From CALMEC01 sp031376485 (GTDB lineage Bacteria; Actinomycetota; Thermoleophilia; Miltoncostaeales; Miltoncostaeaceae): a DNA stretch of 16,497 bases. Within the stretch, counting starts at the first letter, position 1, and each line of letters opens with the position of its first letter. Positions 1-6,950 of the stretch are shown piece by piece. The position numbers were made by a program, and so were the translations under genes. The notes beneath the pieces are model-generated. The model did not search any database. It was given only the letters and a program-made list of their open reading frames with translations, and was not told the origin of the DNA. The stretch covers positions 1 through 16,497 of the forward strand of contig JANMDV010000071.1 of assembly GCA_031376485.1 (NCBI GenBank), in the 5' to 3' direction.

Positions 1-2013
1 CCCGATCGCATCGCCCACCCCGAAGCGGCAGAAGTCGGTGCCGACGCATGACTTGACGGTGCGAAACGACTTGCCATAGGCGTGACCGGAGCGCATGCCG
101 AGGTCCTTCCACACTCCCGGCAGGTCGTCCTTGGTGATGCCGAGCAGATCGATGCGCTGGCCCCCGGTGATCTTGATCATCGGCACGGCGTACTTGTCAG
201 CGACGTCGGCGATGCGCCGAAGCTGGTCGGCGGAGGTGACACCCCCGGAGATCCCCGGGACGACCGAGAACGTGCCGTCGCGCTGGATGTTGGCGTGGAC
301 GCGGTCGTTGATGTACCGCGCATCGCGCTCGTCGCCCAGCTCGTCCACCCCCCAGATCGTCCGCAGGAGTGACGTGAGCCCCATCTTGCTGGCCGGGTCG
401 TCACGGCCGTCCGCCAACGCGTCGAAGACCTGGGAGGCGGAGCGCAGGCCGCGGCTGCGGATCTGCTCGACCAGCTCGGCCTTGGGCAGTGGGACGCCCG
501 GGACGTAATAGTGGGCCGACAGGTCCTCCACCAGCGCGTCCCCGGCGGCCCACTCCACGATCTCGGCCACCTGTTCCTTGCACGACCCGCATCCCGTGCC
601 GGCGCGGGTGGCCTTCATGACCGCCCCGATGCTGTTCGCGCCGCCTGTGGCGCAAGCGGCGATGGCGCCCTTGCTGACGCCGTTGCAGTTGCAGATCTGG
701 GTGTCGTCGGGCATGTCGGCGACCGACACGGCGGCGGTCGGCGTCCCGATGTCGAACAACAGCTCCAGGCGATCCTGGGGAAGCGGCGTGCCCTTGTCGA
801 ACGCCTGGGTCAGGTAGGAGACCTTGCTGACGTCGCCGAGCAGGGTGGCGCCCACCAGCCGTCCGTCGCGCAGGATGACCGTCTTGTAGACGCCGCGATG
901 CGGTTCGCTGAACTGCAGCACCTCATCCTCGTCATGCTCGGGCTCCTTGAGCCCCATGACGGCCAGCTCGACGCCCATGACCTTGAGCTTGGTCGCGAGC
1001 TTGGAGCCCTCGTAGGCGGCGGACACGTCGGTGCCGGTGATGTGGTCTGCGAGCACCTGGGCTTGCTCCCAGAGCGGTGCGACCAGTCCGTAGACCTGGT
1101 TGCGGTGCTGTGCGCACTCGCCGACGGCGTAGACATCCGGGTCCTCGGTGCGCAGTTGGTCGTCGACGACCACGGCGCGCTCGACGGCCAGACCGCAGTC
1201 GGCGGCCAGTTCGGCGTTGGCGCGGATTCCGGCCGCCACAACGACCATGTCGCACTGCAGGTGGCCGCCGTCGGCAAACGTGAGCCCAGTGATGCGGTCG
1301 TCGCCGGTGACCTGTGTGGTGGCGGCGCCGCAATGCACGCCGATGCCCATTTCGCGCAGCGTCCGCGCAAGGATCCGCCCGCCTTGGGCGTCGAGTTGCT
1401 GACCCATCAGGTGGGGTCCGGCTTCGACGACGTGGACTTCGACGCCGTGGCTCAACAGGCCGCGCGCGGCCTCGAGACCCAGCAGGCCACCGCCGATGAC
1501 CGCCGCGCGGGAGCAGCCTTTGGCGTAGTGGGCGATGGCATTGCAGTCGTCGATCGTGCGGAACACGAAGATGCCGGGACGCGGCCCGTTTCCGTTCATG
1601 ACGCCGGCGATCGGGGGTACGAACGGGCGGCTGCCGGTGGCGACGATAAGCTTGTCGTACGGGGCGCACGTCCCGTCATCGGCGTACACCACGTGTGCAT
1701 CCCGGTCGACGTAGGTCACCCGTGCCCCGGCGCGAAGCTCGATGTCGTTGTCGGTGTACCAGTCCAGCGGGTTGATGAAAATGTCGCTCGCGTCCGACTG
1801 GCCCGACAGAACACCGGAGAGCAGGATCCGGTTGTAGTTGCCGTACGGCTCGTCGCCGAAGACCGTGATGTCGAACTGCTCGCCCCCGCCCCGGGCCAGG
1901 ATCTCCTCGACCGTCCGGGCCCCGGCCATGCCGTTTCCGATGACGACCAGCTTGCGGCGGATCATCGTGGCCGGCTCGGTGTCGCGCGCGTATCCCGTTA
2001 CGGCTGTGGTCAT
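1..2013 (-). CDS. nirB: Assimilatory nitrite reductase [NAD(P)H] large subunit, 3'-truncated by the window edge
   Basis: NirB reduces nitrite to ammonium in the cytoplasm with NAD(P)H, passing electrons through FAD and iron-sulfur clusters to siroheme. The reading frame is open from the ATG at 2013 to the left edge (671 residues; the family is usually about 800-850), so the C-terminal siroheme domain is incomplete. Visible in order: an FAD Rossmann motif GNGMAG (residues 26-31), an NAD-binding motif GGGLLG (174-179), a BFD-like [2Fe-2S] site with Cys441, Cys443, Cys475 and Cys478, and the first siroheme/[4Fe-4S] cysteine pair CVGTDFC (656-662). The start is supported by an AAGGAG ribosome-binding site 7 bases upstream. 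It lies 147 bases downstream of nasA on the same strand, and that gap contains inverted repeats. A small subunit (nirD) would be expected just beyond the left edge but cannot be seen. Family and domain order are clear. Confidence 0.95.
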   Translation of the reverse strand, partial: MTTAVTGYARDTEPATMIRRKLVVIGNGMAGARTVEEILARGGGEQFDITVFGDEPYGNYNRILLSGVLSGQSDASDIFINPLDWYTDNDIELRAGARVTYVDRDAHVVYADDGTCAPYDKLIVATGSRPFVPPIAGVMNGNGPRPGIFVFRTIDDCNAIAHYAKGCSRAAVIGGGLLGLEAARGLLSHGVEVHVVEAGPHLMGQQLDAQGGRILARTLREMGIGVHCGAATTQVTGDDRITGLTFADGGHLQCDMVVVAAGIRANAELAADCGLAVERAVVVDDQLRTEDPDVYAVGECAQHRNQVYGLVAPLWEQAQVLADHITGTDVSAAYEGSKLATKLKVMGVELAVMGLKEPEHDEDEVLQFSEPHRGVYKTVILRDGRLVGATLLGDVSKVSYLTQAFDKGTPLPQDRLELLFDIGTPTAAVSVADMPDDTQICNCNGVSKGAIAACATGGANSIGAVMKATRAGTGCGSCKEQVAEIVEWAAGDALVEDLSAHYYVPGVPLPKAELVEQIRSRGLRSASQVFDALADGRDDPASKMGLTSLLRTIWGVDELGDERDARYINDRVHANIQRDGTFSVVPGISGGVTSADQLRRIADVADKYAVPMIKITGGQRIDLLGITKDDLPGVWKDLGMRSGHAYGKSFRTVKSCVGTDFCRFGVGDAIG

Positions 2014-2047
2014 GGTCGAACTCCTTCGGTGGTCGGTGCAAGGGGCC

Positions 2048-2065
2048 GCGCAGGAACTCCTGCGC
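2048..2065 (-). repeat. 18-bp inverted repeat upstream of nirB
   Basis: The sequence GCGCAGGA-AC-TCCTGCGC is a perfect 8-bp inverted repeat with a 2-base centre, about 35 bases upstream of the nirB start. It could be a leader hairpin or a dimeric operator. Nothing in the sequence decides between them. Confidence 0.35.
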
Positions 2066-2092
2066 CGTGGAGCGGCTGCAATCCATCGCCAT

Positions 2093-2148
2093 ACGGCGGC
2101 GGCGAGATCACCGTGACCACCAGTAGCGGCGAGGCTCGCCGCCACCGT
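2093..2148 (-). promoter_or_regulatory. nasA-nirB gap with two mutually exclusive stem-loops
   Basis: In the minus-strand transcript, the segment 2148-2135 can pair along 14 bases (one G-U) with 2106-2093. Part of the same segment (2142-2135) can instead pair with 2133-2126 as a compact 7-8 bp hairpin lying 19 bases after the nasA stop. The two pairings exclude each other. The compact hairpin could be a terminator for nasA, although no U-run follows, and the long pairing could prevent it. The base pairing is directly visible; a regulatory role is inference. Confidence 0.35.
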
Positions 2149-2160
2149 CTGGCTCGGTGT

Positions 2161-4350
2161 TCACTCGCCATCCGGCGCACCAGTTATTCCTGCTCGGCTA
2201 CTGAGGTCGCGGAGCGGCTCGATGCGGACGGCGCAGGTCTTGAACTCCGGCATGCGTGAATAGGGGTCCAGGGCGGGATTGGTCAGAAGGTTCGCCCGTC
2301 CGTTGCCGGCCCAGTGGAACGGCATGAACAAGGTGTCGTGGCGGATCGCCGTCGACAGGCGGGCCCGTGCGGTGGCTGTGCCACGGCGGCTCGCGAGGGT
2401 TACCAGCGCGCCGTCCGCGATGCCGAACAGGCGGGCGATCTGCGGGTGCATCTCGACGAACGATTCCGGCGATTCGTCGTCCAACTCGGTCACCCGGCGG
2501 GTCTGGGTTCCGGACTGGTAGTGGCCCATCACCCTGCCGGTCGTCAGGTGCATGGGGAAGTCGCGGTCGGGCTCCTCGGCGGCGGGGCGGTGGTTGACCG
2601 CGTGGAAGCGCGCGCGCCCGTCGTCGGTGGCGAACCGGTCCAGGAACATCCGCGGCGTGCCCGGGTGGTCCTGGGCCGGACACGGCCAGAAGACCCCGTC
2701 CTCTGCGGCGATGCGTTCGTACGTGATGCCGGAGTAGTCGGCGGGGCCGCCCGCGCTCGCGCGCCGAAGCTCGTCGAACACTTCGCGGGGCTCGGTGGTC
2801 GCAAACAGGTGGCCCCGGCCGAGGGAGCCGGCGAGGCCGACAAGGATCTGGATGTCGCTCCGAACGCCCGTCGGGGGGTCGACCGCCCGACGACGCCACA
2901 GCACCCGCCCCTCCAGGTTGGTCATGGTTCCCTCCTCCTCGGCCCATTGGGTCGACGGAAAGACCACGTCTGCGCGCTCGGCCGTCTCGGACAGGAAGGG
3001 GTCTGCCACAGCAAGGAAGTCGAGCGCGTCGATGCGCTCCTGGATGTGGCCGGCGTTCGGGGCCGACACGACGGGGTTGGAGCCCATCACCAGGAGCGCA
3101 TGCACGCCCCCGGGAGTCCCCAAGCCGTCCAGCATCTCGTACGCCGAAACCCCCGGTCCCGGGAGCTCATCGGGGTCGACGCCCCACACGCCGGCCACGT
3201 GCGCGCGCGCCGCGGGGTCGTCGATACGCCGGTAGCCGGGCAGCTGATCGGCCTTCTGGCCGTGCTCCCTGCCACCCTGCCCGTTGCCTTGGCCGGTGAT
3301 GCACCCGTAGCCGCAGCCGCGCTTGCCCGCCTGGCCGAGCGCCAAGACGAGGTTGATGAAGGAGAGCACCGTCTCGGTGCCGTTACTGTGCTGCTCGGAG
3401 CCGCGCGCCGTCAGCACCATCGCCGTGCGCGCCTGGCCGAGCATCAGCGCGGCGCGGCGGAGGTCGTCGGCCGGCACTCCCGTGATGCGCTCGACGCGAT
3501 CGGGCCAGTAGGTCGCGACCGCCTGCAGCACGGCCCCGAAGCCGCTGGTGCGCTCGTGGATGAAGTCCCGGTCGATCATGCGCTCGCGCACGAGGATGTG
3601 GAGCAAGCCGTTCGCCAGGGCCAGGTCGGTGCCCGGTCCGGGCGCCAGGTGCAGGGTCGCCGTGCGGGCGGTCGACGTCGCGCGCGGGTCGATCACGATC
3701 AGCTGTCCGCCCCTGCGGCGTTGCTCGTCGACGAAGCGGATCGCCGGCGGCATCGTTTCGGCCGGGTTGGCGCCCACCAGCACGAGGACCTCGGCCAGGG
3801 GGATGTCCTCAAGTGGGAACGGGAGCCCGCGGTCGAGGCCGAAGGCGCGCATCCCCGCGGCCGCTGCAGACGACATGCAGAAGCGGCCGTTGTAGTCGAT
3901 GGACGGTGTCCGAAGCCCGACCCGCGCGAATTTTCCCAGCAGGTAGGCCTTCTCGTTGGTCAGTCCGCCTCCGCCGAAGACTCCCGCCGCGGCAGGGCCG
4001 TAGGCGCGCTGAGCATCGGCCAGGCCGCGCGCGGTCCGTGCGATGGCGTCCGTCCAGGTGGTCTCCACCAGGGGGCCGCCCCGCCGCTCGCGCACCAACG
4101 GGGCCCGCAGGCGCTCCGGGTGGCGCAGGAGCGCCGCAGACGTCCAGCCTTTGCGGCAGAGACCGCCGGCATTGGTGGGGAAGTCACGCGGCGCCACCAC
4201 CGTTTCGTCTGCGCCGTCCACGATCGTCATGCCGCACTGCAGCGCGCAGTACGGGCAGTGGGTCGGTGTGCCGGCCGAGGGCTCCGCGGCGGGAGTGACG
4301 ACGTCGGAGCCAGAACTCCAACGGGATCGTCGCTGTGGTCGAGTGGACAC
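2161..4350 (-). CDS. nasA: Assimilatory nitrate reductase catalytic subunit (molybdopterin oxidoreductase)
   Basis: This molybdoenzyme reduces nitrate to nitrite in the cytoplasm. With the GTG start at 4350 it has 729 residues. An N-terminal [4Fe-4S] site is formed by Cys32, Cys35, Cys39 and Cys65 (C-x2-C-x3-C-x25-C), followed by the expected RKGW. The likely molybdenum ligand is Cys158 in NGRFCMSSA, as in Nas/Nap enzymes. The C-terminal molybdopterin-dinucleotide domain spans about 598-725 and includes LTTGRVMGHYQSGTQTRR and NPALDPYSRMPEFK. There is no Tat signal and no C-terminal [2Fe-2S] (BFD) domain like that of Klebsiella NasA, so electrons probably come from a separate ferredoxin or flavoprotein. 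The frame stays open to about 4551, but the extra N-terminus would be encoded by the upstream palindrome. The GTG is preferred because the family's N-terminus lies close to the cluster and a -10-like box sits 6 bases before it; no clear ribosome-binding site is present. Confidence 0.93.
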   Translation of the reverse strand: MSTRPQRRSRWSSGSDVVTPAAEPSAGTPTHCPYCALQCGMTIVDGADETVVAPRDFPTNAGGLCRKGWTSAALLRHPERLRAPLVRERRGGPLVETTWTDAIARTARGLADAQRAYGPAAAGVFGGGGLTNEKAYLLGKFARVGLRTPSIDYNGRFCMSSAAAAGMRAFGLDRGLPFPLEDIPLAEVLVLVGANPAETMPPAIRFVDEQRRRGGQLIVIDPRATSTARTATLHLAPGPGTDLALANGLLHILVRERMIDRDFIHERTSGFGAVLQAVATYWPDRVERITGVPADDLRRAALMLGQARTAMVLTARGSEQHSNGTETVLSFINLVLALGQAGKRGCGYGCITGQGNGQGGREHGQKADQLPGYRRIDDPAARAHVAGVWGVDPDELPGPGVSAYEMLDGLGTPGGVHALLVMGSNPVVSAPNAGHIQERIDALDFLAVADPFLSETAERADVVFPSTQWAEEEGTMTNLEGRVLWRRRAVDPPTGVRSDIQILVGLAGSLGRGHLFATTEPREVFDELRRASAGGPADYSGITYERIAAEDGVFWPCPAQDHPGTPRMFLDRFATDDGRARFHAVNHRPAAEEPDRDFPMHLTTGRVMGHYQSGTQTRRVTELDDESPESFVEMHPQIARLFGIADGALVTLASRRGTATARARLSTAIRHDTLFMPFHWAGNGRANLLTNPALDPYSRMPEFKTCAVRIEPLRDLSSRAGITGAPDGE

Positions 4351-4356
4351 CGCTCG

Positions 4357-4362
4357 ATGGTA
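4357..4362 (-). promoter_or_regulatory. Candidate -10 box for leaderless nasA
   Basis: TACCAT on the minus strand ends 6 bases before the nasA GTG at 4350. This spacing would place transcription start on the start codon. No good -35 hexamer is visible 16-18 bases upstream. The call rests on position and the TAnnnT pattern only. Confidence 0.4.
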
Positions 4363-4416
4363 GGAGCGGGTCGCCAAGCGATCTTCGGAGTGAGCGTCCA
4401 ATCTTTTGGCCTCCCC

Positions 4417-4455
4417 GTTCGGCTGGATCGTCCGATATGGACGGTCCAGCCGAAC
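4417..4455 (-). terminator. 39-base near-perfect inverted repeat between narK and nasA
   Basis: Two 17-base arms, GTTCGGCTGGA(T/C)CGTCC and its complement, match at 16 of 17 positions around the 5-base loop GATAT. The structure can extend outward through CCCCG and CGGGG with a small bulge. It lies 32 bases after the narK stop and about 66 bases before the nasA start. Position and strength suit a narK terminator, but neither strand has a T-run after the stem. A protein operator or a processing hairpin is equally possible. Confidence 0.5.
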
Positions 4456-4487
4456 TTCGCGGGGTGTGGCGTACGTTCGACGGTCGG

Positions 4488-5870
4488 TCAGACCCCTGCG
4501 AGCCGCGAGCGGTGGGGGCGTAGGTAGACCACCCAGGTCACTGCGAAGCACACGGCGTAGAAGGCGATAAAAGACACGTACGCGGCGTTGCCGTTGCCGG
4601 TGCTCAGGAACGATTCGCGGAACGCGACGTTGACGAGCACCCCGCCGAGGGCGCCGACGGCGCCGGCGATGCCGATCAGTGCTCCAGACAGGCGGCGCGC
4701 CTCACCGGTCGCCACCGTCTCATCCGTGCCCGCCTCGCGGGCGATCCGCGCTTTCGCGGTGAAGATCGCGGGAATCATTTTGTAGGTCGATCCGTTGCCG
4801 AGGCCGGCGAAGACGAACAGTGCCATGAAGCCCGCGATGAAGAGCGGCAGGGACTCCTGGAGGGAAGCCACCAGCACCACGGTCGCGGCTGTGCCCATCG
4901 CGACGAAGTTCCAGAACGTCACCGCCGCCCCGCCGACCCGGTCGGCCAGCTTGCCGCCGACCGGTCGGATGAGCGAGCCGATGAGCGGGCCGAGGAACGT
5001 CACGTAGGCGGCCTCGATCGGCTTTGTGAACGTCTCCGGAAACTGCACGAGCAGCACTTGGCCGAAGGCGAAGCTGAAGCCGATGAAGGATCCGAAGGTC
5101 CCGATGTAGAGGAACGAGAGGATCCAGGTGTGGCCGTCCTTTGTGACGTCACGCAGGGCCCGCTTGTCGTTTTTGACCTGGGTCAGGTTGTTCATGAACA
5201 ACGACGCGCACAGGGCCGAGATGCCGATCAGGGGGATGTAGATCAGCAGCATCAGTCGCGGGTGGTTTGCGCCCGCGATGGCCAGCACTGCCAGCCCGAC
5301 GAGCTGCGCCGCGGCGACGCCGATGTTGCCGCCCCCGGCGTTCAGGCCGAGCGCCCAGCCTTTGAGCGGCGTCGGGTAGTAGTTGGAGATGTTGATCATC
5401 GACGAGGCGAAGTTGCCGCCTCCGACGCCTGCGGTCATCGCCACGATCAGGAGTGTCGTGAACGAGATGCCGGGTTCCAGCACGATGCCGGCCAGCACGC
5501 ACGGGACGAGCAACAGCAAAGCGCTCACGATTGTCCAGTTGCGTCCCCCGAATCGCGCCACGGCCAGGCTGTACGGCAGGCGAACCAGACTGCCGACGGC
5601 TGCGGGCATCGCCGCGAGCAGGAACTTCTGGCCCGGGTCGAATCCGTACGCCGGCCCGAGGAACAGGATGAAGACCGACCAGAGCGACCAGATGGAGAAC
5701 CCGATGTGCTCGGAGAGGATCGAGAAGATCAGGTTGCGTCGGGCGATGACCTTGCCGCCGTTCTCCCAAAAGGCGGGGTCGTCCGGTCGCCAGTCGTCGA
5801 TCCAATACGGATTGGCACGGGTGAACGAACCAATCTTCGGCGCAGCCGCCGCAGCCGTATTTGAACCCAT
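4488..5870 (-). CDS. narK: Nitrate/nitrite transporter, NarK family (MFS)
   Basis: A 460-residue inner-membrane protein with about 12 hydrophobic segments, transporting nitrate and/or nitrite. Both nitrate-signature regions of the NarK/NNP family are visible: GVGGGNFASSMINISNYYP (about 148-166) with GLNAGGGNIGV (174-184), and AGLGNGSTYKMIPAIF (355-370). The two substrate-binding arginines expected in NarK proteins correspond to Arg97 (SLVRLPYS) and Arg302 (LIRPVGGK). The ATG at 5870 is preceded by a strong AGGAGG ribosome-binding site 4 bases away; upstream in-frame codons are not needed. It is the first minus-strand gene of the nitrate island, diverging from hemD across 186 bases. Its ribosome-binding site can be hidden in a hairpin (5875-5900). 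Import is the likely direction given the neighbouring nitrate and nitrite reductases, but exchange or export cannot be ruled out. Confidence 0.95.
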   Translation of the reverse strand: MGSNTAAAAAPKIGSFTRANPYWIDDWRPDDPAFWENGGKVIARRNLIFSILSEHIGFSIWSLWSVFILFLGPAYGFDPGQKFLLAAMPAAVGSLVRLPYSLAVARFGGRNWTIVSALLLLVPCVLAGIVLEPGISFTTLLIVAMTAGVGGGNFASSMINISNYYPTPLKGWALGLNAGGGNIGVAAAQLVGLAVLAIAGANHPRLMLLIYIPLIGISALCASLFMNNLTQVKNDKRALRDVTKDGHTWILSFLYIGTFGSFIGFSFAFGQVLLVQFPETFTKPIEAAYVTFLGPLIGSLIRPVGGKLADRVGGAAVTFWNFVAMGTAATVVLVASLQESLPLFIAGFMALFVFAGLGNGSTYKMIPAIFTAKARIAREAGTDETVATGEARRLSGALIGIAGAVGALGGVLVNVAFRESFLSTGNGNAAYVSFIAFYAVCFAVTWVVYLRPHRSRLAGV

Positions 5871-5874
5871 CGGA

Positions 5875-5900
5875 CCTCCTCGGAGTTGACAGCGAGGAGG
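5875..5900 (-). promoter_or_regulatory. Hairpin that would sequester the narK ribosome-binding site
   Basis: On the minus strand CCTCCTCG (5900-5893) and CGAGGAGG (5882-5875) form a perfect 8-bp stem with a 10-base loop. The 3' arm contains the AGGAGG ribosome-binding site of narK. A transcript beginning upstream of 5900 could therefore hide its own translation start. A -10-like TACCCT (5903-5898) overlaps the 5' arm; if that were the promoter, the transcript would lack this arm and the hairpin would not form. Confidence 0.4.
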
Positions 5901-5921
5901 GTAGGCGCGGGGTGCTGACCC

Positions 5922-5932
5922 CCGGTATGGAC
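5922..5932. promoter_or_regulatory. Motif upstream of narK shared with the nasA upstream palindrome
   Basis: CCGGTATGGAC here and CCGATATGGAC at 4432-4442, in the centre of the nasA-upstream palindrome, match at 10 of 11 positions and have the same orientation relative to the downstream gene. This is a candidate common operator for the nitrate genes. With only two copies, chance similarity remains possible. Confidence 0.25.
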
Positions 5933-6043
5933 CGACGATCCGAAATTCGCGTGCGCCCGGATGGATCATCACCACAACCAGTGCCGATCGTGCCCGTGGC
6001 GCAGCATCGAACAAGATCGCGGCGATGGCGCGCCGAAGGTCAC

Positions 6044-6049
6044 TAACAT
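6044..6049 (+). promoter_or_regulatory. Candidate -10 box for leaderless hemD
   Basis: TAACAT ends 7 bases before the hemD ATG at 6057, and there is no ribosome-binding site between them. The spacing fits a transcript starting at the start codon. The -35 region is unconvincing. Confidence 0.45.
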
Positions 6050-6056
6050 ATGCGCG

Positions 6057-6857
6057 ATGAACGGCGCACAGGTCGGGATCACCGCGGCGCGGCGGGCCGA
6101 CGAGCAGGCGAACCTGGTTCGGTCGCTCGGCGGTGTCCCGCTTCACGGCCCGAGCGTCGACATCGATCACCCCGCGCCGGACGACGTGCTGCGGACGACG
6201 CTGGACCAAATGCTGGCAGCGCCCCTCGACACGGCCGTGTTCGTCACGGGGGTCGGGGCCAGGCACCTGCTCGATGCGGCGACGCGCACCGATGTGATCC
6301 AACCCCTGCTGGCTGTGCTTCGCGCAGCCCGCGTCGTGGCCAGGGGAACCAAGCCGCGCAAGGTGTTACGCGAGTTCGCGATCCCCGTTGAGTGGACTGC
6401 CCACCCCGCCGAGAGTCGCGTCATCCGTGATGTGCTCATGTCCGAGCCCCTGACCGGCACGCGGATCCTCGTTCAGTGCGCGGGCGCGTCGCCCGACGTG
6501 ATGGTCGCCCCGCTCCGCGCGGGTGGCGCCGAAGTTGTCGAGGCCCACCCTTATGAGATCGACGTTCCACCCGACGCGCGCGGGGCGATCGACCTGGCGC
6601 GCGCCGCCGTCGAGGGGCGGCTCGACGCGCTGACCTTCACGAGCGCCCACGCCGTACACGGCTTCGTCGCCCTGGCCGAACGGGCGGGTATCGCGGTCGG
6701 TGCGATCGGCACAGCGGGAGCGCTGATCGTGGCCGTGGGGCCGGTCACACGTGACGCGCTCTTGGAGCACGGGCTGCCCGTCCACGTCGAGCCCACGACC
6801 CCGCGCATGGGGGCGATGTTCCAAGCGCTTGCGGCCGCGCTCAGCGCCAGGACGTGA
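6057..6857 (+). CDS. hemD: Uroporphyrinogen-III synthase-like protein (HemD domain, NnaR-type)
   Basis: A 266-residue protein consisting of a single HemD domain. The HemD fold closes and inverts hydroxymethylbilane to uroporphyrinogen III, the precursor CobA uses for siroheme. Visible family features are TGVGARHLLDA (64-74), ARGTKPRKVL (95-104), GAEVVEAHPYEID (157-169), LTFTSAHAVHGF (192-203) and VEPTTPRMGAMFQAL (244-258). The TGxG region and the PRMGAMFQAL end resemble, from memory, the HemD half of actinobacterial nitrate regulators (Streptomyces NnaR, Mycobacterium Rv0260c), where a winged-helix domain follows. Here the protein ends where that domain would begin. The ATG at 6057 is chosen for its -10 box and domain boundary; the frame runs further upstream without homology. 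It diverges from narK and is followed after 93 bases by a regulator. Whether it is an enzyme or a sensor is unresolved. Confidence 0.85.
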   Translation: MNGAQVGITAARRADEQANLVRSLGGVPLHGPSVDIDHPAPDDVLRTTLDQMLAAPLDTAVFVTGVGARHLLDAATRTDVIQPLLAVLRAARVVARGTKPRKVLREFAIPVEWTAHPAESRVIRDVLMSEPLTGTRILVQCAGASPDVMVAPLRAGGAEVVEAHPYEIDVPPDARGAIDLARAAVEGRLDALTFTSAHAVHGFVALAERAGIAVGAIGTAGALIVAVGPVTRDALLEHGLPVHVEPTTPRMGAMFQALAAALSART

Positions 6858-6936
6858 CCGGCCGCGTCCGCGCGATGTCGTGTGCCCGGGGGTTCGGCTT
6901 GTCCCGATGCACAAAGATCGCGCGCTGGGCGGCCCC

Positions 6937-6942
6937 TATCTT
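6937..6942 (+). promoter_or_regulatory. Candidate -10 box for the leaderless GAF/PucR regulator
   Basis: TATCTT ends 8 bases before the ATG at 6951, and no ribosome-binding site precedes that codon. A transcript starting at or one base before the ATG would be expected. No clear -35 hexamer is seen. Confidence 0.4.
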
Positions 6943-6950
6943 GGACTCCA

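Noticed and set aside
511..2259. 582-codon open frame on the plus strand opposite nirB
   Set aside because: It lies antisense to a clear nirB with all family motifs. Its product is low-complexity, rich in Asp/Val/Gly/Arg, and has no domain: a high-GC shadow frame.
2314..4527. 737-codon open frame on the plus strand opposite nasA
   Set aside because: It is antisense to nasA, which has an intact Fe-S and molybdopterin architecture. Its product is rich in Arg/His/Ala/Val and has no recognisable motif.
4351..4551. Longer nasA with a start at 4551
   Set aside because: The extra 67 residues would be encoded by the palindrome and the end of narK, have no family similarity, and would overlap narK.
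5871..6302. Longer narK with a start at 6302
   Set aside because: The extension is non-membrane, Arg-rich sequence antisense to hemD, and the ATG at 5870 has a strong ribosome-binding site.
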